From a virus: a DNA stretch of 38,988 nucleotides. Positions within the stretch are counted from its first letter, which is position 1. The number at the start of each line of letters is the position of its first letter. The notes under the pieces are model-generated. The model was not told the DNA's origin. It made no database searches and saw nothing but the letters and a program-made list of their open reading frames with translations. Position numbers and translations under genes: made by a program. The stretch is taken from positions 1 to 38,988 of the IMG/VR virus record IMGVR_UViG_3300032331_003602. One strand, given 5' to 3'. Shown here piece by piece: positions 1 to 7,370 of the stretch.

Positions 1-14
1 CTTTTGCGATCGCT

Positions 15-192
15 GGTGAAACCGACCTTGGGGAACTGGGTTAATTGCAAGGTAGTTCAGGTTGTGGGATTGTTTTTAAAAACTCGGTGAAACCGACCTT
101 GGAGAACTGGGTTAATTGCAAGGTAGTTCAGGTTGTGGGATTGTTTTTAAAAACTCGGTGAAACCGACCTTGGGGAACTGGGTTAATTGCAA
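15..192. repeat. 71-bp direct repeats (2.5 copies)
   Basis: Three nearly identical segments begin with GGTGAAACCGACC at 15, 86 and 157, so the period is exactly 71 bp. The third copy stops after 36 bp, at 192. Copies 1 and 2 differ by one base in the first 36 bp (GGGGAAC versus GGAGAAC). Each unit holds short inverted segments (GAACT/AGTTC and CCTTG/CAAGG) that could fold. The sequence before 15 differs from the repeat, so the array may begin here, though an older copy could lie outside the window. Function unknown; a non-coding tandem repeat. Confidence 0.9.
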
Positions 193-375
193 GAATATAT
201 TGGGGTCGTTATCCAAACTAGCGACTAAGTACCTGGTAATAGAAACGTGGTTACTACTAATAACTGCGTTTTTGGGTACTTATTAATGATAGCATAAATA
301 GATAAATATTGAGTAATTTATTAATAATTTAATCAATACAAGCAAGCAAGCGAAACAAATATTTTTTAAAACCAC

Positions 376-404
376 TTGACAGTAAATAAAAAATAAGATA
401 GACT
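376..404 (+). promoter_or_regulatory. Candidate sigma70-type promoter for the gene at 438
   Basis: A perfect -35 TTGACA (376-381) is followed, 17 bp later, by TAGACT (399-404), which matches 4 of 6 positions of the -10 consensus. The bases just upstream, including AAAACCACTTGACA at 368-381, recur almost exactly at the promoter at 29522. Confidence 0.5.
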
Positions 405-437
405 ATATTTATAAATCAGGAAACAAGGAAAACAACG

Positions 438-641
438 ATGAAGCCTAGACAATTTAAAGATGTGCCAGTCTGCGGGTATTTTTCACTGGCAGGCGACAAC
501 CAGGTGTACGTCAAGATGTCCGCAGGTAAGATTAGAACCTTTGGCGGAAACAAAGATATTCGCTTTGGGCGGCGAACCGCTGAAGTTCAATATTATGGTC
601 AGGACATGAATAATGTCTTGGCTGTTTCAACAGTGTTATAG
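438..641 (+). CDS. Small protein of unknown function (67 aa)
   Basis: The product is short, basic and probably beta-rich. It opens with MKPRQFKDVPVCGYF and later has YVKMSAGKIR. The pattern FKD-x-PV-x(3)-F followed by YVK-x-S occurs in many small bacterial and phage proteins of unknown role, so this is a family resemblance and not a function. An AGGAAA-type ribosome site precedes the ATG, a promoter candidate lies at 376-404, and a strong intrinsic terminator follows at 665-697, so it forms a complete single-gene unit. No catalytic motif or membrane segment is visible. Confidence 0.7.
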   Translation: MKPRQFKDVPVCGYFSLAGDNQVYVKMSAGKIRTFGGNKDIRFGRRTAEVQYYGQDMNNVLAVSTVL

Positions 642-664
642 TTGCATTGTAGGTTTCAACCTGA

Positions 665-697
665 TACCCACTAAAGCGTGTTAGTGGGTATTTTTTT
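665..697 (+). terminator. Intrinsic terminator of the gene at 438
   Basis: TACCCACTAA (665-674) pairs with TTAGTGGGTA (681-690) around a six-base loop and is followed by seven T. The same hairpin is present at 3109-3134, and its right half at 4487-4498. Confidence 0.85.
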
Positions 698-944
698 ATT
701 TATTCAATAAGTACGCTTTAAAATTGCTTTATAAATTCTGAAACAAAGTCTATTTGCTTTTTGTGCAATAGTGTTTAAGCGCGGCGGCGGGCATAACCTG
801 ATCCAATGAGAGATTTATCTGCTTGAGAGAAATATTTGTCTTTAAGCCAGGAATAACAGATATCTGTTGTGTTAGTTCTTCTCTTAAATCCTCTTATGAA
901 GGGCATTCCGCTTAGATACTTCCTCTTTAGATAATTCTTTAATT

Positions 945-968
945 AAATACTTTATTGAATAAGTATTT
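945..968. repeat. Inverted repeat conserved in the initiator relic
   Basis: AAATACTT (945-952) pairs with AAGTATTT (961-968). The intact initiator gene has the same arms at 27136-27143 and 27152-27159 with a different loop sequence. The arms survive although the reading frame around them is destroyed. Confidence 0.65.
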
Positions 969-985
969 ATTATATAGCAGGTTTT

Positions 986-1055
986 CCACTTGTGGTTTTT
1001 CCACTTGTGGATTTTCCACTTGTGGTTTTTCCACTTGTGGTTTTTCCACTTGTGG
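986..1055. repeat. Five 15-bp iteron-like repeats in the relic
   Basis: CCACTTGTGG occurs at 986, 1001, 1016, 1031 and 1046, exactly 15 bp apart and separated by TTTTT or ATTTT. A degenerate sixth copy (CCGTAGCTGG) sits at 1061. On the minus strand these are the CCACAAGTGG repeats found inside the intact initiator gene at 27019-27118. Confidence 0.9.
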
Positions 1056-1190
1056 TTTTTCCGTAGCTGGAAAACCTGATTGTGGATAAAAATAGCCATT
1101 AAAGACATTGGATTATTGAAAACAATGATTCACATCATGCAACTATAATCAATCCCTTTAATGGCGAAAATAATATCAATTCCCGAAACT

Positions 1191-1487
1191 TTAAAACCAA
1201 TCCCTTTCGCCGGGACAGCGTTTAACTTTTTTGCAAGGTAGAAAATGCCCTGAAATATGCCCAACCCATCTACTGTGTTCATCTACTAAAGTCCGGCTAA
1301 AATCAGCGTTAAGCAGTTGGCACGGTCGAATACTTATTCCACACCCAGGACAACGACTACCACCCCAGGAAGCCGAAGAAAGGTTATAGCTCCTATGGAT
1401 TTGTTTGAGTGCGATCGCGTCTAATTCCCTTAGTTGCTGTTTTAGTTGATGTCGGTTACGTCGCTTACTTCTTTTCATATTGTACAA
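1191..1487 (-). CDS. Small Cys-containing basic protein, unknown
   Basis: A possible 98-aa protein, or 95 aa from the next in-frame ATG at 1478. The N-terminus is rich in Lys, Arg and Gln (KRSKRRNRHQ); the second half has cysteines in CPGC, then single Cys residues, and a final RCPGERDWF. This spacing could bind a metal, but no named zinc-finger family was recognised. No good ribosome site precedes either ATG. The palindrome ATTGTACAAT overlaps the start region, in the gap shared with the divergent gene at 1636. It could be a real regulator-like protein or a chance frame. Confidence 0.45.
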   Translation of the reverse strand: MYNMKRSKRRNRHQLKQQLRELDAIALKQIHRSYNLSSASWGGSRCPGCGISIRPCQLLNADFSRTLVDEHSRWVGHISGHFLPCKKVKRCPGERDWF

Positions 1488-1541
1488 TTTACAACTTTAA
1501 AAATTCAGTACAAAATATATTAAAATACGGACAATTTCTTA

Positions 1542-1568
1542 TTGACAAGGATAAAATATTGTGTAATG
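1542..1568 (+). promoter_or_regulatory. Possible promoter for the 1636-3097 gene set
   Basis: TTGACA at 1542-1547 is a perfect -35 box; the region that should hold the -10 box reads TAATGA, which is weak. It lies about 90 bp before the first gene of the plus-strand group. Confidence 0.3.
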
Positions 1569-1635
1569 ATATAAATATAGAGACAAGGGAGACAGCCCAA
1601 GCCTCTATTAACCAAGTGATTAGGAGTATTGTACC

Positions 1636-2076
1636 ATGGGTGTTGCACTTATCGTTAAAAAGTTAAAGTCAGCGATCGCCAAGTTGAAAAACCAGATAGC
1701 TATAGGCATTAAAAATGCCCGTAAGTACATTATCGCCTTAATTGACTGTGAAAATAAACTTGCAAGTATAGAAGCTGCTGTTCAACCCCCTCTTAAGTCT
1801 GTCACCACCCCAGTGCAACTGAACTTAATGGACTTTCTTGTTCCCACATATTCAGAAGAACAAATCAAAAAGGCTTTTGTTGAAGTCGGTGGGTGCTTAA
1901 AAAGGTATTGGAAACCTGAAATGTTCAGGTTAATTCCTGAATTGATTGGGTTAAAAGTCAGACCGTCTGATCCTTGGGATTGGATGAGTCAGTTTGCACC
2001 CATTCAGGAGATGGAAAAACTGGGATGGAGTGACCGGATAATCGGTTACTGTATAGGCGCAAGTAAACTTCTGTAA
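1636..2076 (+). CDS. Hypothetical protein (146 aa), first of a four-gene operon
   Basis: An AGGAG ribosome site sits about 10 bp before the ATG. The first 50 residues are Lys- and Ala-rich and should be helical (KKLKSAIAKLKNQIA); a linker with PVQLNLMDFLVPTY follows, then a carboxyl-terminal domain with several Trp residues (KRYWKPEMF, DPWDWM, EKLGWSD). No known domain, signal peptide or membrane segment was recognised. It leads a plus-strand set continuing at 2089, 2424 and 2675, joined by short gaps or overlaps, so the four products are probably made together. Confidence 0.75.
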   Translation: MGVALIVKKLKSAIAKLKNQIAIGIKNARKYIIALIDCENKLASIEAAVQPPLKSVTTPVQLNLMDFLVPTYSEEQIKKAFVEVGGCLKRYWKPEMFRLIPELIGLKVRPSDPWDWMSQFAPIQEMEKLGWSDRIIGYCIGASKLL

Positions 2077-2088
2077 AAGGACACAATC

Positions 2089-2427
2089 ATGTTTAGATGG
2101 GAAAACGAATCAAAAGAATCGCAATTAGAGCATGACATGGGCATGGCTCAAGCATTAGAAAATAGATTAAATTATGAAGTCAAAAGGGATGAAGATTTGT
2201 ACTTTTCATCTCAGTACAGCAAAAGTGGTACACCATTATCAGCTTTGGTTCTGACAATGGTACAGAATAGCATAATGAAAGCCACGTATTACAAGCATCA
2301 AGTTTTCATGGATTGTAGCATTCATGATGCTGTAAATAACGCCTGTATTGTATTGGGTGAAGATGAAGAAAGCTTTGCGCCTTATCTACACGACAAAGGG
2401 ACAGAAGTCGAAATTTACTTACAATGA
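2089..2427 (+). CDS. Hypothetical protein (112 aa)
   Basis: AAGGA precedes the ATG at a suitable distance, 12 bp after the preceding gene. The product is acidic and soluble, with MFRWENESKESQLEHDMGMAQALENRLNYE as helical start (shown only in part: residues 1-20 are charged), a Tyr-rich middle, and an acidic tail. Its stop overlaps the next start (ATGA at 2424-2427), indicating translational coupling. No family recognised. Confidence 0.75.
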   Translation: MFRWENESKESQLEHDMGMAQALENRLNYEVKRDEDLYFSSQYSKSGTPLSALVLTMVQNSIMKATYYKHQVFMDCSIHDAVNNACIVLGEDEESFAPYLHDKGTEVEIYLQ

Positions 2428-2675
2428 CCAGAAAACAAGAGAGCATCACGCTCTCTATCTCAATGGAAGACAAAGTCAAGCTAGAGAATAAAGCTCTAGA
2501 GTTTGACTGTATGTGGGGTGAAGACCCCAACATTTCTAAGTTCATGAAACTAATAGCTAATGATGAATTATTAGTTTCTAAACCAAATAAACCCGCAACC
2601 CAAAAGCGGGCATTGATCAAGGATGCAATCAACAGCATCCAATCGGCACTAACGATTTTATTGGAGTTAATTTAA
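2424..2675 (+). CDS. Putative ribbon-helix-helix protein (83 aa)
   Basis: The amino-terminal half fits a ribbon-helix-helix fold: a short beta strand ITLSISMEDK, a helix KLENKALEF, then ISKFMKLIANDELL as second helix. Proteins of this size and pattern usually bind DNA as dimers and often regulate their own operon. The carboxyl-terminal third is a separate helix (RALIKDAINSIQSALTILLELI region). The start overlaps the previous stop by four bases and the stop overlaps the next ATG by one base (TAATG). A regulator of this small operon is the likely role; the fold is inferred by eye. Confidence 0.65.
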   Translation: MTRKQESITLSISMEDKVKLENKALEFDCMWGEDPNISKFMKLIANDELLVSKPNKPATQKRALIKDAINSIQSALTILLELI

Positions 2676-3097
2676 TGCAAGTATACCTACTAACGTCTGG
2701 TACATACGACGATTACCAGATTCACGGTGCTTTCGCATCCATGGAAGATGCGGAAAGAGCAAAAGTCCTGTGGGGGTTTAAAGATGATGAATCAGCACAG
2801 ATTGAAGAATTGGAAGTCTTGACAATCCCAGAGCTACCCAAGCATAATAAAACTCCGTATACAGTGAAAATTCATGCTAAGAATGAATCTTCACCAGTGT
2901 ACGTCTCCAAAGGATGGATTGAAATAAATTCAGCTGAAGAGGGCTATTCTTTTTTAGGAGACGTATGCAGATTTTACATTTACGCTTCCTCTGAAAAAGA
3001 AGCAAAAGAAACGGCAACTTCTTATTTACAAGCCACTTTGTCAAAGCTGGCATGGCAAGAGCAGTGGCAATCTGGTACATGGTATCCAGTGAAGTAG
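2675..3097 (+). CDS. Hypothetical protein (140 aa), last of operon
   Basis: The ATG overlaps the stop of the preceding gene. The protein begins QVYLLTSGTYDDYQIHGAFA, a pattern often seen in small bacterial proteins that start with a beta strand and then mention a daily-use DDY turn, with no assigned function. Further on, FYIYASSEKEAKETATSYL resembles the common strand-then-helix repeat in which a beta strand is followed by EA.E.A..YL. No catalytic residues stand out. A hairpin terminator (3109-3134) follows 12 bp after the stop and separates it from the convergent methyltransferase gene. Confidence 0.75.
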   Translation: MQVYLLTSGTYDDYQIHGAFASMEDAERAKVLWGFKDDESAQIEELEVLTIPELPKHNKTPYTVKIHAKNESSPVYVSKGWIEINSAEEGYSFLGDVCRFYIYASSEKEAKETATSYLQATLSKLAWQEQWQSGTWYPVK

Positions 3098-3108
3098 CTT
3101 ATTTCCAC

Positions 3109-3134
3109 TACCCACTAAAGCGTATTAGTGGGTA
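3109..3134. terminator. Hairpin between convergent genes
   Basis: TACCCACTAA (3109-3118) pairs with TTAGTGGGTA (3125-3134). It is the same sequence as the terminator at 665, apart from loop and tail: here no long T run follows on either strand, so termination may be weaker. It lies between the plus gene ending at 3097 and the minus gene ending at 3138. Confidence 0.6.
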
Positions 3135-3137
3135 CTA

Positions 3138-4079
3138 TTAAAATAATGACAACTGTTGATGACCGGGTTTAATCTTCTCCTCAATCTCTACCTGTTCCTC
3201 TACAGTTAATCCCCTCTCAGTCATGGGTGTGTTTAGGCGTTGATGGATAATGTCAACATATTCCCGTTCCTTCTCAATGCAGATATAGTTTCTACCAAGC
3301 TCTTTACAGGCTAGTGCTGTTGTACCACTACCAGCAAATGGGTCAAGGACTGTACCACCTTCAGGAGTAAGCATTTCTACTAGTCGCTTCATGATTTCTA
3401 ATGGCTTTTCTGTGGGGTGGTTGTAGATACCTTTCCCAATCCTTCCCGTCTGCCGATAAGGTGGCAAAAAAGACCATACATTTGTAAAATTAACATCTCT
3501 GATTGCATACTCAGAGCGACTCATTTCAGGCTTTTTAAATTTTCTTGTTTTGTTAAATCTTGCTTTTTGAGTGTCTGCAAAATGACAGTCCTCCTTCCCA
3601 AAAGACCCTGTTTTGATTTTAGCTATTAATGCTGAAAAGTACCTTGAAAAAGATTCAATTGAATGGGTATCAAACATTATTCCTGGTATTTTTACATCTG
3701 TATAACAACCTTGGGTAATATAAAATTTATTTTGTTTTTTTGTTTTATATATAACTATTGATTCATGTGCTTTGTTTAAATTTTGTGGATGGGTAGCACA
3801 GCAAGCCCTCTTAATCCATGAGATATGTTCACAATAATGCAGCTTTTCATTATTAGCTGAATTAATCCAATTAACCATAGTTGGCATTTGTCCAAAGAAC
3901 GCATAAAAGCCATTGGTGACTCGTTTTACTTCTTTGGTAAAAAGTGGAATATCAACCACAGAATCCCATTCAGCTAATCCAATACCATAAGGCGGATCTG
4001 TAATTACCGCGTCAATAGAACCATCAGGAATATCTTTCAAAACCTCAAAACAATCACCATGAATTACTTGATTAATCAT
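3138..4079 (-). CDS. Beta-class DNA methyltransferase (N4-C or N6-A)
   Basis: This 313-aa protein has the catalytic motif DPPYGIG at residues 28-34 and the S-adenosylmethionine motif DPFAGSGTT at 246-254. That order (catalytic first, cofactor later) marks the beta class, which methylates the exocyclic amino group of adenine or cytosine. The middle (about 90-210) would hold target recognition. No restriction endonuclease gene is adjacent, so it is probably an orphan enzyme protecting or marking the element's DNA. The last five residues are QLSLF, which matches the peptide used to bind the replication sliding clamp. Start ATG follows no strong ribosome site. Confidence 0.92.
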   Translation of the reverse strand: MINQVIHGDCFEVLKDIPDGSIDAVITDPPYGIGLAEWDSVVDIPLFTKEVKRVTNGFYAFFGQMPTMVNWINSANNEKLHYCEHISWIKRACCATHPQNLNKAHESIVIYKTKKQNKFYITQGCYTDVKIPGIMFDTHSIESFSRYFSALIAKIKTGSFGKEDCHFADTQKARFNKTRKFKKPEMSRSEYAIRDVNFTNVWSFLPPYRQTGRIGKGIYNHPTEKPLEIMKRLVEMLTPEGGTVLDPFAGSGTTALACKELGRNYICIEKEREYVDIIHQRLNTPMTERGLTVEEQVEIEEKIKPGHQQLSLF

Positions 4080-4241
4080 ACCCTGGCTATCAATAAAAGT
4101 ACATGATTATTATATCAATAAGTGTAGTTATATTTGCGATTAAGTATTATAATTAAAATACCAGCACCGTTAAGAATAGTATCAGCATTCCCAACGGCGA
4201 TATCACTGGTAATTGTTCACCCAACAGACGGGCTACTTAAT

Positions 4242-4481
4242 ATGGATAGTTTAGCAGTTTTTCAATTTGACAGTCAAGAAATTAGATTTGTGGACGGCAA
4301 ACCCGTTGCTAATGATGTAGCTACAGCATTGGGATTTAAAAACCCCGCTGATGCTGTTTTTAGACTAGTGAAGGACAAAAATAAAGGGGTCTGTAAAACC
4401 CAGACCCCTGGCGGAATGCAGTCTGTGACTGTACTTGAGGAGGCTGGTATTTACCAACTCATCTTTAGTTTTAAATTATAA
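4242..4481 (+). pseudogene. Truncated BRO-N domain protein
   Basis: From the ATG at 4242 the 79 aa read as a BRO-N domain: FDSQEIRFVDGKPVANDVATALGF, part of the usual core, then VLEEAGIYQLIFSFKL. Full BRO proteins continue after IYQLIF.SKL with a helix and a second domain; here a stop comes at once. Six bases later lies the right half of the terminator hairpin seen whole at 665 and 3109. The gene is therefore probably a remnant of a phage antirepressor, cut by recombination near that hairpin. An upstream in-frame ATG at 4134 would add 36 residues unlike the family. Confidence 0.7.
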
Positions 4482-4498
4482 AACGTTTTAGTGGGTAA
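4481..4498 (+). repeat. Right half of the recurrent terminator hairpin
   Basis: AAACGTTTTAGTGGGTA matches the loop and right arm of the hairpins at 665-690 and 3109-3134, but the left arm ACCCACTAA is missing. It starts at the stop codon of the truncated BRO-N gene. Confidence 0.55.
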
Positions 4499-4510
4499 AT
4501 ACAATGCAAA

Positions 4511-4822
4511 TTAATAAACAGTTACCAGCAATAAATTACGCCTAAACAAATTACCAAGAACTTGATGGTCTTGCAACAGATCAAATTGTTCCTCAAGAGA
4601 AAGTTTTAACGCTGACAAAGTATCAACGATAATCCCCTCAATAGCCCCCCACACAGCGTCATTCATCATAAAGCTAGTGGAAGTAGGTGAAAGGTAATCA
4701 GCCGTACACAAAAGAGATTCTAAAGTTTCTTCATAAGCACTAATGCAAGACAAAGGCGACCTTAATTCAACCTTTTCAGGAGTAACTTTGCTATTATTAA
4801 AAAAATACAAAGATTGTGTCAT
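4511..4822 (-). CDS. Hypothetical acidic protein (103 aa)
   Basis: The reading begins MTQSLYFFNNSK with start at 4822; an alternative ATG at 4840 adds six residues but has no better ribosome site. The protein is acidic and rich in Leu, with helical-looking segments SAYEETLESLLCTADYL and DTLSALKLSLEEQFDLLQDH. No family recognised. It is isolated on the minus strand between two plus genes, with about 200 bp of AT-rich sequence upstream that could hold its promoter. Confidence 0.5.
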   Translation of the reverse strand: MTQSLYFFNNSKVTPEKVELRSPLSCISAYEETLESLLCTADYLSPTSTSFMMNDAVWGAIEGIIVDTLSALKLSLEEQFDLLQDHQVLGNLFRRNLLLVTVY

Positions 4823-5009
4823 AATTATACCCAAAATCATTAATTTAATATTAACTTACTTTTGAAAGCCGGATTAAAACTAACAGCTAACACTCATAAC
4901 ATAGCTACCATAAAACCTTAAATAATTATAAATATTTATGACAGAATAATTGCTATGTTTCCTTTATACCTGTAGGATTTCAAGATGATTCTATGGGTAT
5001 TTTCTTGCT

Positions 5010-5030
5010 TATAATTAAACAAGAATTATA
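5010..5030. promoter_or_regulatory. Palindrome before the gene at 5043
   Basis: TATAATT (5010-5016) is the exact inverse of AATTATA (5024-5030), with a 7-bp centre. It lies 12 bp before the start codon at 5043, where a repressor could block transcription or initiation. TATAAT itself could also be a -10 box. Confidence 0.35.
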
Positions 5031-5042
5031 GGTAAAAACAAT

Positions 5043-5882
5043 ATGAAAAACAGGAAACTACTACATGGATTAATATTCTGTTTATTTGCCATTGAAGCCA
5101 CAATACACTTTAATGTTAACTCCATTCAAGCTAATGCACTAAGCAATAAAAAATCGCTAGTAGGTAATACTGAAATCTACAAAGAAGGGAGCATGAAACA
5201 GCCCTCTCCCAACTACAACGTCCCACAGAAAAAAGAGGACTATCAAGAGTTTCATGAAGCCCTTGCATCATTAAATATTATCAAAGCATTAATCATTGTT
5301 TCAGGTTGTCTCTTTACAGCTATTGTTTCTTTAATGGGAGAAACCCTACTCAGGACAATTATTAATCAAGTTAAAGATATCTTGCTAGAAATTATGAGTA
5401 GTCAAAAATACTTTGAGAACATTTCTGCTGAAGAAATACTGGCAATTACTCAATTAATGAAACAAACTAGAGCAGATATTAAAGCGACTAGGCTCTCTAT
5501 GTTTAAGTTACAAGAAGACAGCCATACAGTGTTTTTAGAAGTCTCTTCAAATGGGAAATATTCTTTATCTAGTAGCCCTCCCGTAGCCCGACAATTTTTT
5601 GATTCTGCTGTTTTACCCATGCTCAAAGATGGTGAAAAATATTCTTACTGTGGCGATCGCGGCGACATTTGTGCAACTTGGTTAGCAGCCCGTGGAACAG
5701 GACGTTATGCCATTCACTTGTTTTTTCATAAAGATGATTTTGCTGGTTTTGTATTAGCTGAATGGAGACGGTTGGTATTAGTTGATTCCATCTTTAAATT
5801 TAATCAAAATTCTGATTACTATAAGTCCAAAATGAAGACTTTAGCTGATATGATCAATGAAGCTATTAAGGACAAAAAGTAA
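5043..5882 (+). CDS. Membrane-anchored protein of unknown function (279 aa)
   Basis: Residues 1-32 form a signal peptide or first membrane segment (basic start MKNRKLLHG, hydrophobic core, then IQANA as possible cleavage site). A second hydrophobic segment lies at about 79-97. Residues 100-150 are helical, and the carboxyl-terminal 120 residues form a soluble domain with two Cys (YCGDRGDICATW) and RGTGRYAIHLFFHKDD. No named family was recognised. It is followed after 8 bp by the winged-helix array protein at 5891, so the two are probably co-transcribed; a membrane sensor plus DNA-binding partner is one possible reading. Confidence 0.75.
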   Translation: MKNRKLLHGLIFCLFAIEATIHFNVNSIQANALSNKKSLVGNTEIYKEGSMKQPSPNYNVPQKKEDYQEFHEALASLNIIKALIIVSGCLFTAIVSLMGETLLRTIINQVKDILLEIMSSQKYFENISAEEILAITQLMKQTRADIKATRLSMFKLQEDSHTVFLEVSSNGKYSLSSSPPVARQFFDSAVLPMLKDGEKYSYCGDRGDICATWLAARGTGRYAIHLFFHKDDFAGFVLAEWRRLVLVDSIFKFNQNSDYYKSKMKTLADMINEAIKDKK

Positions 5883-5890
5883 GTCAGCAG

Positions 5891-7132
5891 ATGTTGATAA
5901 ATCAAGAAGGAATTTTAAACTTTATTAAAGTTCGTGGTGGTGTTGTGAACCTCCGCGAACTTTCTCACTTTAACCCCAAAGATATTGATGCTTTACAATG
6001 GGGGGGACGTATTAAAGTCCAGCGGGGGAGTAGTGGAATTGAGGTTGCGTTATTAGATGACTTCACCACAAAATATGATGGAATAATAGCAAAAGAAGAG
6101 GTACAGAAGCACCATAAAGTCATTGAAAACAAGTTGGCAGAAAAGAAGAAAAACAAGAGAGACGCTAATGATTTCTCTTTAAAGAACAAGATATTTAGTG
6201 CCATTAAAAACGCTGATTATCCAGTGACGGCTAGTGAGATTAAAGAACAATTAATCCAGTGCAATCCTAATAGTATCAGTGCTTACTTGTCAGCACTGGT
6301 TAAAGTCGGAATTATAGTTTGCAGTGAAAATAGAAAGATGTTTAGGCACTACACCACACCCGACCGGAAAGAATTACTGGCAGGATTGAATAGAAAGCCC
6401 AAGAAACCTAAACCTGAACCAATTCCCGTTCCTGCCACCGCAGCCGCTTTAAAAGAGAAATTAGCCACAGCTAAAGACATAAATCTAAAACACAGGGTAT
6501 TAGAAATTGTCGTTGATTCTGAGTCACCAATGACATTACAACAAGTGCGATCGCTCTTACCCGAATCCACTAACATCAAAACCATATCTGCATACCTATC
6601 ACTATTTGCCCGCAAAGGGGTCTTGTGCTGTAGTCGTGTTATCAAGAATAATATCAAATACTACACCACCCCAGATCGCTCTCATCTATTTGGGGACTGG
6701 ACACCCCGACCCGGTTCACAGAAGGTTGCCGAAAGAATTTTAAGCGTGTTAGAAAATACTAGCATTGCTTTAGGGATTCGTGGTATATCTGCACAATCCC
6801 AAATACCACGTAAATCCGCTTGGATTGTTATACACAAGCTAAAGAACAAAGGATTGATTGAGCTAAAGCGCACCGGATACTCTTTATATATTGCTCTCAA
6901 GTCCAATTCTTCCGCTATGGACAGCCTAAACAAAGTTTCTGGATACACATTAAGGGACCAAGTTATTGAGTCCATTAAAAACAATAACCATCACGCTCAA
7001 AGCATTTTAAGCGACTTAATTAATGATTACTCCCTTCCACATATTCACAGGGTACTACGACAAATGAAGTCCACAGGAGTTTTGTATTCCCGTACCAAAG
7101 GACGGCATACTCTTTATTTTTTGAATAATTAA
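5891..7132 (+). CDS. Serial winged-helix protein (413 aa)
   Basis: The sequence divides into about five consecutive winged-helix-like modules. They lie at about residues 1-60, 95-165, 195-270, 280-340 and 350-413. Modules 2 and 3 share the pattern I..A......MT...I...L......SISAYLS.L...G...CS and end in YYTTPDR or HYTTPDR. The first module, with IL.FIK.RGG..NLRELSHF, is shared with the protein at 8163-8993. A basic linker with a Pro-rich run (KPKKPKPEPIPVP) separates modules 2 and 3. Such arrays suggest extended DNA binding. It follows the membrane protein at 5043 by 8 bp; a terminator follows at 7143. Confidence 0.8.
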   Translation: MLINQEGILNFIKVRGGVVNLRELSHFNPKDIDALQWGGRIKVQRGSSGIEVALLDDFTTKYDGIIAKEEVQKHHKVIENKLAEKKKNKRDANDFSLKNKIFSAIKNADYPVTASEIKEQLIQCNPNSISAYLSALVKVGIIVCSENRKMFRHYTTPDRKELLAGLNRKPKKPKPEPIPVPATAAALKEKLATAKDINLKHRVLEIVVDSESPMTLQQVRSLLPESTNIKTISAYLSLFARKGVLCCSRVIKNNIKYYTTPDRSHLFGDWTPRPGSQKVAERILSVLENTSIALGIRGISAQSQIPRKSAWIVIHKLKNKGLIELKRTGYSLYIALKSNSSAMDSLNKVSGYTLRDQVIESIKNNNHHAQSILSDLINDYSLPHIHRVLRQMKSTGVLYSRTKGRHTLYFLNN

Positions 7133-7142
7133 TAACAAAAAA

Positions 7143-7160
7143 GATGGGGACGACCCCATC
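7143..7160 (+). terminator. Hairpin after the winged-helix array gene
   Basis: GATGGGG (7143-7149) pairs perfectly with CCCCATC (7154-7160) around ACGA. It starts 11 bp after the stop at 7132. There is no clear T run, so it may act as an RNA 3' end stabiliser or Rho-independent terminator of modest strength. Confidence 0.5.
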
Positions 7161-7237
7161 AAATCACGGGTAACCTCAAAAAACCTATCATCATATTATC
7201 ATATCAAAATATGTTTTGGATAGCAATAATTAATAAA

Positions 7238-7340
7238 AAGATAGGCTATGGGAAACCTATCTTGATCTTGCATCATTATTTATGAGCATCTACCTCCTTT
7301 ATTGTAGCACAAAAAAAGATAGGTTGTGGAAACCTATCTT
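7238..7340. repeat. Two copies of an AAGATAGG hairpin
   Basis: AAGATAGG/CCTATCTT pairs at 7238-7245 with 7256-7263, and the related AAGATAGGTT/AACCTATCTT at 7316-7325 with 7331-7340. Each copy continues with TTGA(T/C)CTT. They lie 78 bp apart in the gap between convergent genes. On the minus strand the second copy is followed by seven T, so it can terminate transcripts from the right only if they pass 7371; it is a good terminator for the HNH-like gene. Confidence 0.7.
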
Positions 7341-7370
7341 GACCTTATGTATCAATTCCTGTTGAAATAA

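Larger units (their letters stand above)
779..1070 (-). pseudogene. Decayed fragment of the replication initiator gene
   Basis: Read on the minus strand, this segment matches the middle of the intact gene at 26686-27789. The match starts in its 15-bp repeat array and runs through the conserved stretch EDL...QISV.P.LK.NIS..QIN.SLD.V. The homologous frame has several stops and a shift after the array, and the segments for the amino- and carboxyl-terminal domains are absent. The five repeats and the inverted repeat at 945-968 survive. It is a relic of a second copy that no longer encodes the protein; an unrelated 74-codon frame across the repeats is a by-product. Confidence 0.85.

Noticed and set aside
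15-192. Left-edge repeats as a CRISPR array
   Set aside because: The 71-bp units are identical throughout, without unique spacers, and no cas genes are near.
884-1108. 74-codon minus frame with HKWKN repeats
   Set aside because: It is an out-of-frame reading of the iterons in the initiator relic; the homologous frame is another one and is broken.
1409-1666. 85-codon plus frame before the gene at 1636
   Set aside because: It overlaps the better supported start at 1636 with its AGGAG, and the frame has no recognisable features.
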